Source: Geothrix oryzae
GTDB taxonomy: Bacteria; Acidobacteriota; Holophagae; Holophagales; Holophagaceae
DNA length: 64,000 nt
NCBI RefSeq assembly: GCF_030295385.1
Contig: NZ_AP027079.1
Span: 3,201,982 to 3,265,981 of the forward strand
Direction of reading: 5' to 3'
Below, piece after piece: positions 7,762 to 16,913 of the stretch. The notes below the pieces were generated by a model. The model saw nothing but the letters and a program-made list of their open reading frames with translations. It was not told the origin of the DNA and made no database searches. Within the stretch, counting starts at the first letter, position 1. Each line of letters opens with the position of its first letter. The position numbers were made by a program, and so were the translations under genes.

Positions 7762-8783
7762 AGGACCTCCGGCTGCTGCTGGGTGATGCAATGGAAGGCG
7801 CCGCCGCCGCTGAGGATGGCCCGGGCGGAGCGGCCCAGGACCCGACGGCCCGGAAAGAGCGGCGCCAGGGCGGCCACCGCGGCTTCATCGTAGGGCGTGC
7901 CGTAGGTGGGCACCACCACGCTGCGATTGCCGATGTAGAAGTTCACGAAGCTGGCGGGCATGAGCCCGCCCTCCTCGTCGAGCACCGCGCCCGGCGAGGG
8001 GATGCGGATCACCTGGAGCCGTCGGCCCTTCGCATCGGTGAAGCCGGCCAGATCCGCGGCCAGGCGGTCCAGGGTGGCGGCATTGGGATCGGCCGGATCC
8101 ATGGCCTGCATGCACACCACCACCCCCGGGGCCACGAAGCGGGCCAGCGTGTCGATGTGGCCATCCGTGTGGTCGTTGAGGAGTCCCTCGTCCAGCCACA
8201 GCACCTTTTCCGCGCCCAGGCCGTCGCGCAGGGCCGCCTCGATCTCGCTCTGGTCCAGGCCGGGATTGCGGTTGGGGTTGAGCAGGCACTGGCGGGTGGT
8301 GAGCACGGTGCCCTCGCCATCGACCTCCACGGAGCCGCCCTCGAGAACCCAGGCATGGTCGGTGCGCGGAGCGCCGCTGAGGGCCGCCACCCGGCCCGCC
8401 ACCCGGTCGTCGTCGGGCAGCAGATACTTCCGGCCCCAGCCGTTGAATCCGAAGCAGGCCGCGTGCAGGGCGCCCCGGCCCTCCTTCACGAAGATCGGCG
8501 CCGTGTCCCGCAGCCAGATGTCGCCCACGGGCACCCGGTGGAAGCGCGCTTGACCGAGGACCGGAGTCAGGGCGGCGCGGGCCTCGGCCTCGGCGGCGGG
8601 ATCCTGCACCAGGATGTCGAGGGCCTCGCCCCCCGCTTCCGCGATGGCCACGCAGAGGGCCGCCCATTCCGCCTGGGCCGGGCCCAGGTTCTCCCGCCAG
8701 AGGTGCCCGTGGCCGGGCCAGGCCAGCCAGCAGGCGCTGTGGCGGTCCCACTCGGCGGGTTGCAGGAAGGATGGCTGGGACAT
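7758..8783 (-). CDS. aguA: Agmatine deiminase
   Basis: A 341-residue member of the guanidino-group-modifying (pentein) superfamily that hydrolyses agmatine to N-carbamoylputrescine and ammonia in the cytoplasm. Diagnostic stretches are PAEWDRHSACWLAWPG at the N-terminus, WLRDTAPIF, LNDHTDGHIDTLARF carrying the catalytic His and Asp, and the C-terminal GGGAFHCITQQQP with nucleophile C332. The gene overlaps aguB by 4 nt (GTGA), so both steps are made together. No ADC (speA) gene is present in the window. The start ATG at 8783 agrees with the conserved family N-terminus. The 168 bp up to the divergent hydrolase gene hold the promoter region; I see no clear operator there. Confidence 0.95.
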   Translation of the reverse strand: MSQPSFLQPAEWDRHSACWLAWPGHGHLWRENLGPAQAEWAALCVAIAEAGGEALDILVQDPAAEAEARAALTPVLGQARFHRVPVGDIWLRDTAPIFVKEGRGALHAACFGFNGWGRKYLLPDDDRVAGRVAALSGAPRTDHAWVLEGGSVEVDGEGTVLTTRQCLLNPNRNPGLDQSEIEAALRDGLGAEKVLWLDEGLLNDHTDGHIDTLARFVAPGVVVCMQAMDPADPNAATLDRLAADLAGFTDAKGRRLQVIRIPSPGAVLDEEGGLMPASFVNFYIGNRSVVVPTYGTPYDEAAVAALAPLFPGRRVLGRSARAILSGGGAFHCITQQQPEVL

Positions 8784-8951
8784 GGCTCGAAGACCCCGGG
8801 GGCTGGATGGGCCCCAGACGGAGCCACCCTCCAGTTCAGCAAAAGCCCCTCCCCAGGTCGAGCCTTATTGCTGCGATGACAGGGATCGACTCCGGAATCG
8901 CCCAAGAACCCGCGATGCCGCATACCATGATGCTTCCATCCCGAGGCCCCC

Positions 8952-10865
8952 GTGACCCTGATCCGCGCCCTGCGCGCCACGCTTTCGTCCCTGGTCTTGC
9001 CGCTGGTTTTATTGGGCGGCTTGGTCGGCGCCCGGGCCCAGGAGCCCGGGGCCCCCGATGCCTCGCCGCGCGCGCACTACACCAAACGCGAAGTCCTCAT
9101 CCCCATGCGGGACGGCGTCAAGCTCTTCACGGCCATCTACACGCCGAAGGATGCCCGCCGCACCTACCCCATCCTGCTGCAGCGCACCCCCTACAGCGTG
9201 TGGCCCTACGGCGAGACCGCCTTCCCGCCCCACCTGGGCCCCTCGGCCCGGTTCCAGGAAGAGGGCTTCATCTTCGTCTACCAGGATGTGCGCGGCCGGA
9301 TGATGTCCGAAGGCGAGTTCGTGAACATGCGGCCCCAGCGCACCGTCAGCGGGGCGGCGGTGGATGAGAGCACGGACACCTTCGACACCCTGGACTGGCT
9401 GCTGGCGCACGCGGAGCGGAACAACGGCCGCGTGGGCCAATGGGGCATCAGCTATCCCGGCTTCTACACCGCCGTGGGCATGCTGTCGGGCCACCCGGCC
9501 CTCAAGGCTGTCTCGCCGGAAGCGCCGATCATGGACTGGTTCACGGGCGACGACTTCCACCGCAACGGCGCCCTCTGGCTGCCCCACGCCTTCAACTTCA
9601 TGACGAGCTTCGGCCTGCCCCGCCCGGAGCCCACCCAGAAGTACCCGACGCCCCTCCAGCATGGCACCTCGGACGGCTACGCGTGGTTCCTGCGCCTGGG
9701 CCCCACGGCCGCCACCCGGCAGTACACGAAGGAGGTGGCCTTCTGGAACGAGATGCTGGACCACCCCACCTACGATGCCTTCTGGCAGGCCCGGAACCTC
9801 CGGCCCCAGCTGAAGGCCGTGAAGCCCGCCGTGCTGACCGTGGGCGGCTGGTTCGACGCGGAGAACCTCTACGGCGCCCTCCAGCTGTTCCAGACCGTGA
9901 ACCGCCAGAGCCCCGCCACGGACAACCGCCTGGTCATGGGCCCCTGGTTCCACGGCGGCTGGGAGCGCAGCAAGGGGGATCGCCTGGGGCCCGTGCTGTT
10001 CGGTTCCGACACCTCGGACTGGTTCCAGGCCGAGGTGCTCTTCCCCTTCTTCATGCACCACCTGAAGCAGGCGAAGGCCCCGGATCTCGCCAAGGCCACG
10101 GTCTTCGAGACCGGCGCCAACCGCTGGCACCGGCTGGAGGCCTGGCCGCCGAAGCAGGCGAAGGAGGCCAGGCTCTACCTCCAGCCCGGCGGAGGCCTGT
10201 CCTTCGCGCCGCCCCCCGCCGATGGGGGGGCCGATGCCTTCACCTCCGACCCGGCCAAGCCCGTGCCCTTCATCGAACAGGTCGCCATCGGCATGCCCAA
10301 GGAGTACATGACCGCCGATCAGCGCTTCGCCGGGCGGCGGCCCGATGTGCTGGTCTTCCAGACCGAGCCCCTGACCCAGGATCTGACCCTGGCCGGCCCC
10401 CTGCGGCCCGAGCTCTTCGTGGCCACCACCGGCACGGATGCCGACTGGGTGGTGAAGCTCATCGATGTCTATCCCGATGCCTTCAGGAACCCCGACTTCC
10501 ATGAGGGCGGCTCGCCCTGGGATCGCACGCCCAACCCCATGGGCGGCTATCAGCAGCTGGTGCGCGGCGAGGTCATGCGCGGCAAGTTCCGCGACAGCCT
10601 CGAGCACCCGGCCCCCTTCGTGCCCGGCCAGCCCACCCGCGTGGCCTGGTCCATGAACGACATCTTCCACACCTTCAAAAAGGGGCACCGCGTCATGGTG
10701 CAGCTCCAGAGCACCTGGTTCCCCCTGATGGACCGCAATCCCCAGGTCTTCACCAACATCAACGAAGCCAAGGCCGGGGACTACCAGAAGGCCACCCACA
10801 CCGTGTTCCACGACGCGGCAAGACCCAGCGGCCTCGGCCTTCTCCGGTGGCCGGAACAACCATGA
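8952..10865 (+). CDS. Secreted CocE/NonD-family hydrolase (X-Pro dipeptidyl-peptidase S15 type)
   Basis: A 637-residue alpha/beta hydrolase exported by a signal peptide (residues 1-29, ending GARAQ). The domain order is that of CocE/NonD proteins: alpha/beta hydrolase core (about 45-180 and 270-400), helical cap (about 190-270) and a C-terminal jelly-roll (about 430-635, X-Pro_dipeptidase C type). The nucleophile is S167 in GISYPG; the catalytic His probably lies in WFHGGWE, although the family's acid and base cannot be assigned with certainty. Such enzymes cleave acyl or amino-acyl bonds (X-Pro peptides, cephalosporin or cocaine esters), so the substrate is open. The start is a GTG at 8952 with GAGG upstream. 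It stands alone, divergent from aguA. Confidence 0.88.
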   Translation: MTLIRALRATLSSLVLPLVLLGGLVGARAQEPGAPDASPRAHYTKREVLIPMRDGVKLFTAIYTPKDARRTYPILLQRTPYSVWPYGETAFPPHLGPSARFQEEGFIFVYQDVRGRMMSEGEFVNMRPQRTVSGAAVDESTDTFDTLDWLLAHAERNNGRVGQWGISYPGFYTAVGMLSGHPALKAVSPEAPIMDWFTGDDFHRNGALWLPHAFNFMTSFGLPRPEPTQKYPTPLQHGTSDGYAWFLRLGPTAATRQYTKEVAFWNEMLDHPTYDAFWQARNLRPQLKAVKPAVLTVGGWFDAENLYGALQLFQTVNRQSPATDNRLVMGPWFHGGWERSKGDRLGPVLFGSDTSDWFQAEVLFPFFMHHLKQAKAPDLAKATVFETGANRWHRLEAWPPKQAKEARLYLQPGGGLSFAPPPADGGADAFTSDPAKPVPFIEQVAIGMPKEYMTADQRFAGRRPDVLVFQTEPLTQDLTLAGPLRPELFVATTGTDADWVVKLIDVYPDAFRNPDFHEGGSPWDRTPNPMGGYQQLVRGEVMRGKFRDSLEHPAPFVPGQPTRVAWSMNDIFHTFKKGHRVMVQLQSTWFPLMDRNPQVFTNINEAKAGDYQKATHTVFHDAARPSGLGLLRWPEQP

Positions 10866-10908
10866 GGGCGTTCCGGCCAGAGGGGTCGCCTTCGCCACGG
10901 AGTCACCG

Positions 10909-11427
10909 ATGATTCAGATCCGTTCCATTCATTACAGGCGGCGCTGGTACTACGCCCTGTGGAGTGCCCTCCTCCTGGCGAGCCTCGCCTTCCTGTGGCG
11001 CTGGGAAACCCCGGCCAGCCAGGGGTCCGCCGAGCTGACCGTCAAAATCCAGGTGCTGAATGCTCCTCCGGAATGCACGGTCCTGTTCTGGACGGGCCCC
11101 AAGAAGGCTTGGCCCGGGGCCAACCAGGAGCCGTCCTTGAACCAGCCCGGGCGGCCGCTCACGGCGGCCGCCGAGGCCATCGGCAGTTTGAAGGCCCGCG
11201 TGGCCTACCGCCGCTGGGTCGGGGATCTCATTCCCCGGCGGACCGATGATCTCCTCATCTTGAAGTTCCAGCCGAAGTCCGAGGCTCCGCGCTTCTTCGC
11301 CGTGCCCCTCGACGGGGATTGGCAGAGCCGGCTCCTGCGTCCCGGCAGGCGGATGGGCATTTCCGCATCCGTTGACTGGAGCGGCCTCTGGCTGGACCCG
11401 AGGTCGGTCCCCAAAAGCAGCCGATGA
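10909..11427 (+). CDS. Small membrane-anchored protein of unknown function
   Basis: A 172-residue protein that I do not recognise. Residues 1-14 are basic and aromatic (RSIHYRRRWYY), followed by one hydrophobic segment (about 15-30, ALWSALLLASLAFLWR) that would anchor it in the inner membrane with the remaining 140 residues outside the cytoplasm. The outer part has alternating beta-like segments (ELTVKIQVLNAPPECTVLFW, DDLLILKFQP). GGAG lies 7 nt before the ATG. It is 43 nt after the hydrolase gene in the same direction and could be cotranscribed with it. The convergent methyltransferase gene begins 41 nt downstream. Confidence 0.6.
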   Translation: MIQIRSIHYRRRWYYALWSALLLASLAFLWRWETPASQGSAELTVKIQVLNAPPECTVLFWTGPKKAWPGANQEPSLNQPGRPLTAAAEAIGSLKARVAYRRWVGDLIPRRTDDLLILKFQPKSEAPRFFAVPLDGDWQSRLLRPGRRMGISASVDWSGLWLDPRSVPKSSR

Positions 11428-11468
11428 TGCGAGCGGCAAGCCAGGGGGCCGCGACGAGGTAGAGGTCG

Positions 11469-12533
11469 CTACTCGACCCGCCCCTTCCACCCCTCCAGCA
11501 CCCGGAACCGGCTGCCCATCATGTCGGGAAGGGTGAGCTGGAGGAGGTTCTCGGTGCGCTTCATGCGCTCGGGGGCGGGCAGCGTCATCCATTCGGCGCC
11601 CCACCGTTCGAGGGGGGCATGGGTGCGGATCCACTTGCTCAGCTCCATGTGTGAGAGCTGCGTCATCCCTTCCTGTTCGAGCAGGGTGGCGAGCCGCGTG
11701 AAGTCGACATCGGCGGTCAGGTCGGCCTCACCCAGGTCCTCGTGCCACTTGCCATCCACGCTGTGGGCCTTGTAGCGGCGCAGGTCGGCCCCCTTGGCCA
11801 GCAGGCGGTCCGCGGCTTCGCCGTAGTCCACGGTCAGGAAGAGGCCCGCCTCCAGGGGCGATGCCAACGCATGCACCAGGCCGGGCAGGGCCTCACACCA
11901 GATGCTGCCGTCGCGGGGCTCCAGGCCGTCGGTCCGTGCCGCGAACCAGGCCCCGGCCTCGCCGGGATCCGCCGCCTGCCACTCGGGACCTGCCGGCGTC
12001 AGCACCTCGCGCGTCCACCGCTCGCCATCCCAGCGCCAGGGCTGGGCGGGCAGGGCATCGAAGAGCTCGTTGCTGAAGATGGCGCCGGTGAAGGATTCCA
12101 GGGGCTCAGCTTCGGCGGCGAATCGCGCGCGGTTCGCCGCCAGGAACGGCGCCAGGGCTTCTTCCGCCGCCCGGCGGGCGGCGGGGTTGTCGTCGCGGTG
12201 CACATAGATCAGCGCTTCGGCGAAGGGACCCGAGACGGCGTTCAGCACATCGCGGCCCAGCCAGCCGCGGCCCGCGCCGGGTTCGAGCGCGGTGAAGCGC
12301 GCGGGCCGGCCCAGGCGCTCCCAGGCGGCCTCCAGCCGCAGGGCCAGGGTCTGCCCCAGCAGGGGCCCCAGGTCCAGGGCCGTGTAGTAGTCCTTGCCGT
12401 CGAAGCCCCAGGGGCCCTCCTGGCGCCGGTAGTAGCCGTGTTCCGGGTGGTAGAGGCCCAGGGCCATCACCTCGGCGGCGGGGACCGGGCCCTCGAAAAG
12501 TCGGGACTGCAGCAGCTCGTTCAGCGGATTCAC
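11469..12533 (-). CDS. MidA/NDUFAF7-type SAM-dependent methyltransferase (DUF185)
   Basis: A 354-residue class I methyltransferase of the DUF185 group. The mitochondrial relative NDUFAF7/MidA methylates an arginine of a complex I subunit; the bacterial substrate is not established. The family hallmarks are present: an N-terminal LYHPEHGYYRR motif, the SAM-binding ALEPGAGRGWLGRDVL stretch (motif I with acidic end), IFSNELFDALP (motif corresponding to the catalytic loop) and FLTVDYGE. The start is the GTG at 12533, which has GGAG five nt upstream and whose GTGA overlaps the stop of the MMPL transporter gene; a longer frame upstream lies inside that gene. It is the last gene of the sigma-ATPase-transporter-methyltransferase operon. 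Confidence 0.85.
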   Translation of the reverse strand: MNPLNELLQSRLFEGPVPAAEVMALGLYHPEHGYYRRQEGPWGFDGKDYYTALDLGPLLGQTLALRLEAAWERLGRPARFTALEPGAGRGWLGRDVLNAVSGPFAEALIYVHRDDNPAARRAAEEALAPFLAANRARFAAEAEPLESFTGAIFSNELFDALPAQPWRWDGERWTREVLTPAGPEWQAADPGEAGAWFAARTDGLEPRDGSIWCEALPGLVHALASPLEAGLFLTVDYGEAADRLLAKGADLRRYKAHSVDGKWHEDLGEADLTADVDFTRLATLLEQEGMTQLSHMELSKWIRTHAPLERWGAEWMTLPAPERMKRTENLLQLTLPDMMGSRFRVLEGWKGRVE

Positions 12534-15097
12534 TTCTTCTCCGGAGGCTTCGTTTCCAGGGGCCACTTCTCCAGCAGCACGGGCAGCAGCCACTGGGTGA
12601 GGAGCAGGGCCAGGGCCACGCCGCCCAGGCAGGCGAGACCGAGGCCCCGCAGGCCGCGGTAGCCGCTGAACACCATGCCGCCGAACCCGGCGAGGGTGGT
12701 GCCCGCGCAGACGGCGTTCACGCGGGCCACGCGCTGGGGGGCGTCGGCCTCGCCCCGGGCGCGGTGCAGCAGGTTGAAGGCGGTGTCCACGCTGACGCCC
12801 AGCGCGATGGGAATGGCCATGAGGGACAGGAAGGTCAGCGGCTCGCCGCCCCAGCCGAGGGCCCCCAGGGCCCCGGCCTGGCTGGCCAGCAGGGGCACCA
12901 GGGCGAGGCAGGCGAAGCGGAGGCTGCGCCCGAACCAGGCGATGACGGCGAAGATGCCCGCCAAGGCCAGCAGCACGGCCTCCCGCACCGCGTCCCGGGC
13001 GATGCCCTTCACCACGCGGAAGAGGGGCTGGGTGCCCACGAACCGCCCCCCGGCCGCTTCCACCACCGGCGTCAGGCGGGTGAGGGAAGCCTCATCCAGG
13101 CGGATCGGCACCGTGAGGGCGGGGGCCAGCGGCGCGGGCTTCCCGCGTCGGCGCAGACTCTCCCACAGATTCCAGCGATGGCTCCCCTCAAGGGGCTGGG
13201 CCGCCCTCGGCAGCAGGGACTGGAGGGCCCGCACAGGTTGGCCCGGGTCCGCGGCGGCAGCCGCCAGGGCGGAAAGGGGGCCCTCCAGGCCCGCGGGATC
13301 CAGCCCCGCCTTGGCCGCAGCCTCCATGACCTGGTGGCGCCAGGTTTCGGAGCCCAGGACATGGCGCAACTCCGGATCGAGCGTCTTCCAGTCCGGCACC
13401 GGCAGACCCGCCTCCCGCAGGATCGGGCTCAGCTTGTTCCACCGGGCTGGCAGGCGGTCGGGATCATCGAGGGGGATCTGGATGGCCAGGGGCTGGAGGC
13501 TGGCGCCGAGGTTCTTGGTCAGGCGCTCCTGGAGCGTGAGGGCGGGGTTGCCCTGGGCCCGGAAGCGGCGCAGGTCCTCCTCCCAGCGGGTGCGGGGGGC
13601 GCCCGCCAGGGCCAGCACCAGCAGGACCAGGGCAGCCCAGGGGGCCCAGGCCCGGCGGTGTGGCAGGGGCGCCGGCGGACCCGGGGCGAAGGTCCCCCGG
13701 CCATGATCCAGGGCCATCAGCAGGGGCGGCAGCACCAGGAAGGTGGCGGCGAGACAGGCCAGCAGGCCCAGGCCCGTGGTGAGGCCCAGGTCGCGGATGC
13801 CGGGGAAGGGGGCGAAGGCCAGGGCCAGGAAGGCCAGGGCCGTGGCCAAGGCGCCCGCCACCACGCCGGGGCCCGTGCCGAGCAGGGCCGCGCGCAGGGC
13901 CCGAGGTTTCGGGCGGCCGGCCCGGCGCTCTTCGCGATAGCGGCTGAAGAGCAGGATGCCCACATCATCGCCCACGCCCAGCAGCACGGCGCCGAAGCCC
14001 GCGGCCATGAGGTTCACGCGGCCCAGCATCCAGCCCGTGAGGCCCAGGGCCCAGAACATGCCGACCAGGAGGGGCACCATCACGAAGCCGTAGCCCGCCA
14101 GGGTGCGGAAGCCCAGCCAATAGACCAGGCCGATGAGGATGAAGCTGAGGGCCAGGCTGAGCAGCACCTCGCCCGTGAGCCGGTGGGATTCCCAGGCGGT
14201 GATGGCATGCGCCCCCGTGGCCTGGAGGGGGAAGGCCCGGTCCGCCTGCGGCCCCAGGGCCGCTTCGACCTCCCGGAGGCTGGCGGTGGCGGGCAGGGGG
14301 CCTGCGCCGCCGCGCCCCAGCCAGACCAGCGCGCGGGTGGTGGCCTTCACCTCCGAGGCGGGGAAGCTGGCCACCAGGGGCAGCATCACGAAGCGGCCGT
14401 CCTTGGTCTCGAGGTAGCCGGTGCGCATGCGCAGGGTGAACGCGCGGCCCAGCTCCCGGGCCTTGGCCATGCCCTCGCCGTTCTGGGGCGCGAGGTCCCT
14501 CAGGCCGAGGGGATCCAGCCGCGCCAGCGCCGCGGGCAGCGGCTCCGGGGAGGCCAGGGCCCTGGCCGTGGCCTCCAGGCGGCGCCTCAGCCCATCGGGA
14601 TCATTCAGGGGGGCGAGGCGATCCCCCAGCCAGGCCGGAGCCAGCGTGTAGAGCGTTTCCGTGGTGAGGCGGCTGACGGCGGCGTCCCCTTCCGCGATGG
14701 CGCCCACGGCCAGCAGGGCGGGCCAGGGACTCAGGCCGCCCGGGCCCGGCACCGGGACGGGATCCGACAGGCGTCCTTCGGCCACCAGGCCGTTCAGGGG
14801 CAGGTTGCCTTCCTGAAGCAGGCGGTCCACCAGGCCCTCGGCCCAGGCGCGGCGGGCCTCCAGATCGGCCTCGCCACCCTCGGCCACGAGCCAGAGCAGC
14901 TCCTGCTGGCCCACGCCCGCCTCCAGGTTGGCCCGCACGGCCGGATGTTCCGTGGGCAGGAGGCTCATGAGATCCAGGGCCCGCTCCACGCGGAGGGTGC
15001 CCAACCCCAGCAGCAGGGTCAGGCCGGCCGTGAGGAGCCAGAGGCCCGGCGACCGGGAGAGGTGCAGACGAAGCAGGCGGCGCAGCAGCGAGTCCAT
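12530..15097 (-). CDS. MMPL/RND-family exporter
   Basis: An 855-residue inner-membrane transporter of the RND superfamily, MMPL type, driven by the proton gradient. It has the two-fold repeat: TM1 at about residues 16-34, a large periplasmic loop (35-270), a block of five TM segments with GDDVGI in the fourth (about 275-460), TM7 near 490, a second periplasmic loop (510-690) and a final TM block containing SLMAIPIALGVSVDTAFNLLHRAR. The GxDD and GVSVD motifs in these TM blocks are the proton-relay signatures. Relatives carry lipids, hopanoids or lipid-linked compounds to the outer membrane. It starts 3 nt after the ATPase gene and overlaps the methyltransferase gene by 4 nt. The cargo is unknown. 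Confidence 0.87.
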   Translation of the reverse strand: MDSLLRRLLRLHLSRSPGLWLLTAGLTLLLGLGTLRVERALDLMSLLPTEHPAVRANLEAGVGQQELLWLVAEGGEADLEARRAWAEGLVDRLLQEGNLPLNGLVAEGRLSDPVPVPGPGGLSPWPALLAVGAIAEGDAAVSRLTTETLYTLAPAWLGDRLAPLNDPDGLRRRLEATARALASPEPLPAALARLDPLGLRDLAPQNGEGMAKARELGRAFTLRMRTGYLETKDGRFVMLPLVASFPASEVKATTRALVWLGRGGAGPLPATASLREVEAALGPQADRAFPLQATGAHAITAWESHRLTGEVLLSLALSFILIGLVYWLGFRTLAGYGFVMVPLLVGMFWALGLTGWMLGRVNLMAAGFGAVLLGVGDDVGILLFSRYREERRAGRPKPRALRAALLGTGPGVVAGALATALAFLALAFAPFPGIRDLGLTTGLGLLACLAATFLVLPPLLMALDHGRGTFAPGPPAPLPHRRAWAPWAALVLLVLALAGAPRTRWEEDLRRFRAQGNPALTLQERLTKNLGASLQPLAIQIPLDDPDRLPARWNKLSPILREAGLPVPDWKTLDPELRHVLGSETWRHQVMEAAAKAGLDPAGLEGPLSALAAAAADPGQPVRALQSLLPRAAQPLEGSHRWNLWESLRRRGKPAPLAPALTVPIRLDEASLTRLTPVVEAAGGRFVGTQPLFRVVKGIARDAVREAVLLALAGIFAVIAWFGRSLRFACLALVPLLASQAGALGALGWGGEPLTFLSLMAIPIALGVSVDTAFNLLHRARGEADAPQRVARVNAVCAGTTLAGFGGMVFSGYRGLRGLGLACLGGVALALLLTQWLLPVLLEKWPLETKPPEKK

Positions 15098-15100
15098 CGC

Positions 15101-15988
15101 CTAACGACGCTCCATGCGGTCGATCCAGAACCGGAGGGCGGGCACCATCTCCACGCGCTCGGCGCCGCGGAGGCGCTCCAGGAGGCTGCCGTCCTCGAGG
15201 CGGGCCAGTGGATGGTTCTCCCGGCGATCCAGGGCCTCCGGAGGTCCGGCGGCGGTGAGGATGGTGGGCAGCTCTTCGCTGTAGCGATGGTCGAGGAGCT
15301 GCGCCAGGGCCTGGGCGACGCGGATGTCGGTGTCCATGCGATCCCAGTCGTCCAGCACGAGCAGGGGCTGGTCCTGAAGCGGCTCGATGAGGTCGCGCAC
15401 GCTCTGGAAGGCCTGGTTCTGATAGCTGCGGATGTCGTGGTAGACATCCTTGATGGACTGGCTCAGGGTCCGCAGGGAGACGAAGCGGCCCCCCTTGCCC
15501 AGGCGCTCGGTCCAGGCCCGCAGCGCCGCGGCGGCCAGGGTGCTGCGCCCGCTCTGGGCGGGGCCGTGGATCCACCAGAGCTCCCAGCCGTGGCGGAACT
15601 TGTGCTTCCCGCTCAGCGCCCACTGGGCGAGGGCCTCGGCGCCGGCGGGACGGATGCCGTGCTCCGGTCGCCGCTTGAGGGCTTGCAGCAGCTTGACGAG
15701 GTCCTCTCGCCCTTCCAGCTCGCCCACCTCCTCCGCGGGCCGGGCCAGCAGCTCCTCCAGGTCGCCGACGCGATCGAGCAGGGGGCGGACATGGCTGGCC
15801 TGGGCGTTGTTCCACCACTTCCAGAAGCGGGTGAACTCCGCCTCGCGGTAGCGGGCGGGCAGGCCCAGCGTCTCGACATCCGGCGCCAGGTCCACCGTGC
15901 AGCCGCACAGGACCACCGGCTTCTGCGGATCCGGATCGAAGATGAGGCCTTTCCCCTGGCAGCGGGGGCAGTCGGGACGGCCTTTCAT
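15101..15988 (-). CDS. DnaC/DnaA-like AAA+ ATPase with N-terminal zinc motif and altered Walker A
   Basis: A 295-residue protein. The N-terminus has a Cys4 knuckle (C7xxC10, C28xC30: DCPRCQGKG ... LCGC), as in DnaC/DnaI/IstB helicase loaders. The ATPase core carries GPAQSGRST at 142-150, a Walker A motif in which the usual Lys is Arg148, and a Walker B at about 209-216 (LLVLDDWD). The region LDHRYSEELPTILTA matches sensor 1 of DnaC-like proteins (normally 'R...PTIITSN'). The Arg in place of Lys may weaken ATP hydrolysis. The gene overlaps the sigma-factor stop by 4 nt (ATGA) and is followed after 3 nt by the MMPL exporter. Its place between these genes does not point to replication; the role is unknown. 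Confidence 0.75.
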   Translation of the reverse strand: MKGRPDCPRCQGKGLIFDPDPQKPVVLCGCTVDLAPDVETLGLPARYREAEFTRFWKWWNNAQASHVRPLLDRVGDLEELLARPAEEVGELEGREDLVKLLQALKRRPEHGIRPAGAEALAQWALSGKHKFRHGWELWWIHGPAQSGRSTLAAAALRAWTERLGKGGRFVSLRTLSQSIKDVYHDIRSYQNQAFQSVRDLIEPLQDQPLLVLDDWDRMDTDIRVAQALAQLLDHRYSEELPTILTAAGPPEALDRRENHPLARLEDGSLLERLRGAERVEMVPALRFWIDRMERR

Positions 15989-16851
15989 GGCTCGTCCCCA
16001 CCCCAGAGGAAGCCGCCCAGGATTTCGCGGCGGCGCTCGCGGATGCGCGAGAAGGCGCGCTCCTCCAGCTGGCGCACGCGCTCGCGGGAGATGGGCGGGT
16101 CGAACTGCTTGCCGATCTGCTCGAGGGTCAGGGGATCATGACCGCCCAGGCCGAAGTGCAGGGCGATGATCTTCCGTTCCTTCTCGCTCAGCGTCGCCAG
16201 GCTCGCTTCGATCTGCTCGAGGAAGGCCTCCTGGTCGAGCGTGTGCATGGCGGAGGGCTCCACCTCCTGCTCCAGGCTGTCGCCCACCGTGAGGTCGGAA
16301 TCCCCCAGGCCCTGCTCGGTCGATACGGTGGAGGTGGTCTGCTGCAGCACCTGCAGGCGCTGGACCTCGTCCACGCTGAGGTTCGCGGCTTCGGCGATCT
16401 CCTTGATCATCGGCGTGCGGCCCAGGGACTGGCTGAGCTTCTGGGTCACCCGGTTGAGCTGCACCAGGTGGCCCGCCACCTTCTGCGGCAGGCGGATCTT
16501 GTTCCCATGCTCGGCCAGGGCGTGGAAGATGGCCTGCCGCACCCACCAGGAGGCGTAGGTGAGGAACTTGTTCAGCCGCTCGGGATCATAGCGCTTGGCG
16601 GCTTCGATCAGGCCCAGGTTGCCCTCGCTGATGAGGTCCAGCAGATCGAGGCCCATGCCCTCGAACTTGCGCGCCTCCTTCACCACGAAGCGCAGGTTGC
16701 CCTCCACCAGCTTGCGCAGGCCCTCCGGATTGCGGTCGTTCTGCCATAGGCGCCCGTTGATGCGCTCCTCCTCCGCCGTCAGCAAGGGCAGGTGGCGGAT
16801 GGAGTCGAAGTACTTGTCGAGCGAACGCTCTTCGAGATGCCGGAGGGGCAC
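15985..16851 (-). CDS. RNA polymerase sigma-70 family sigma factor (group 2 / RpoD-RpoH type)
   Basis: A 288-residue sigma factor. Region 1.2 (LDKYFDSIRHLPLLTAEEE) opens the protein. Region 2 follows with EGNLRFVVKEARKF, DLISEGNLGLIEAAKRYDP and the -10 recognition helix FLTYASWWVRQAIFHAL. Region 3 is at about 135-190 and region 4 at about 215-285, with the helix-turn-helix TLEQIGKQF ... ISRERVRQLEERAFSRIR. The large non-conserved region and region 1.1 of the housekeeping factor are absent, so this is an alternative factor of group 2 or an RpoH-like one. It heads an operon (ATGA overlap with the DnaC-like gene). It is 62 bp from hspR, but that gene is upstream on the same strand and could read into it. 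Confidence 0.9.
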   Translation of the reverse strand: MPLRHLEERSLDKYFDSIRHLPLLTAEEERINGRLWQNDRNPEGLRKLVEGNLRFVVKEARKFEGMGLDLLDLISEGNLGLIEAAKRYDPERLNKFLTYASWWVRQAIFHALAEHGNKIRLPQKVAGHLVQLNRVTQKLSQSLGRTPMIKEIAEAANLSVDEVQRLQVLQQTTSTVSTEQGLGDSDLTVGDSLEQEVEPSAMHTLDQEAFLEQIEASLATLSEKERKIIALHFGLGGHDPLTLEQIGKQFDPPISRERVRQLEERAFSRIRERRREILGGFLWGGDEP

Positions 16852-16913
16852 GGTTCACCTTGGAGGAAGGATCAGCATAGCAAGCGATCCCGGCTCCCAG
16901 CGAAGCCTCGCAT

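Noticed and set aside
12764..16141. A 1125-codon open frame on the plus strand
   Set aside because: It is antisense to the exporter, ATPase and sigma-factor genes. Its composition is Gly/Gln/Arg/Ala-rich with no domain; it arises because stops are rare opposite high-GC genes.
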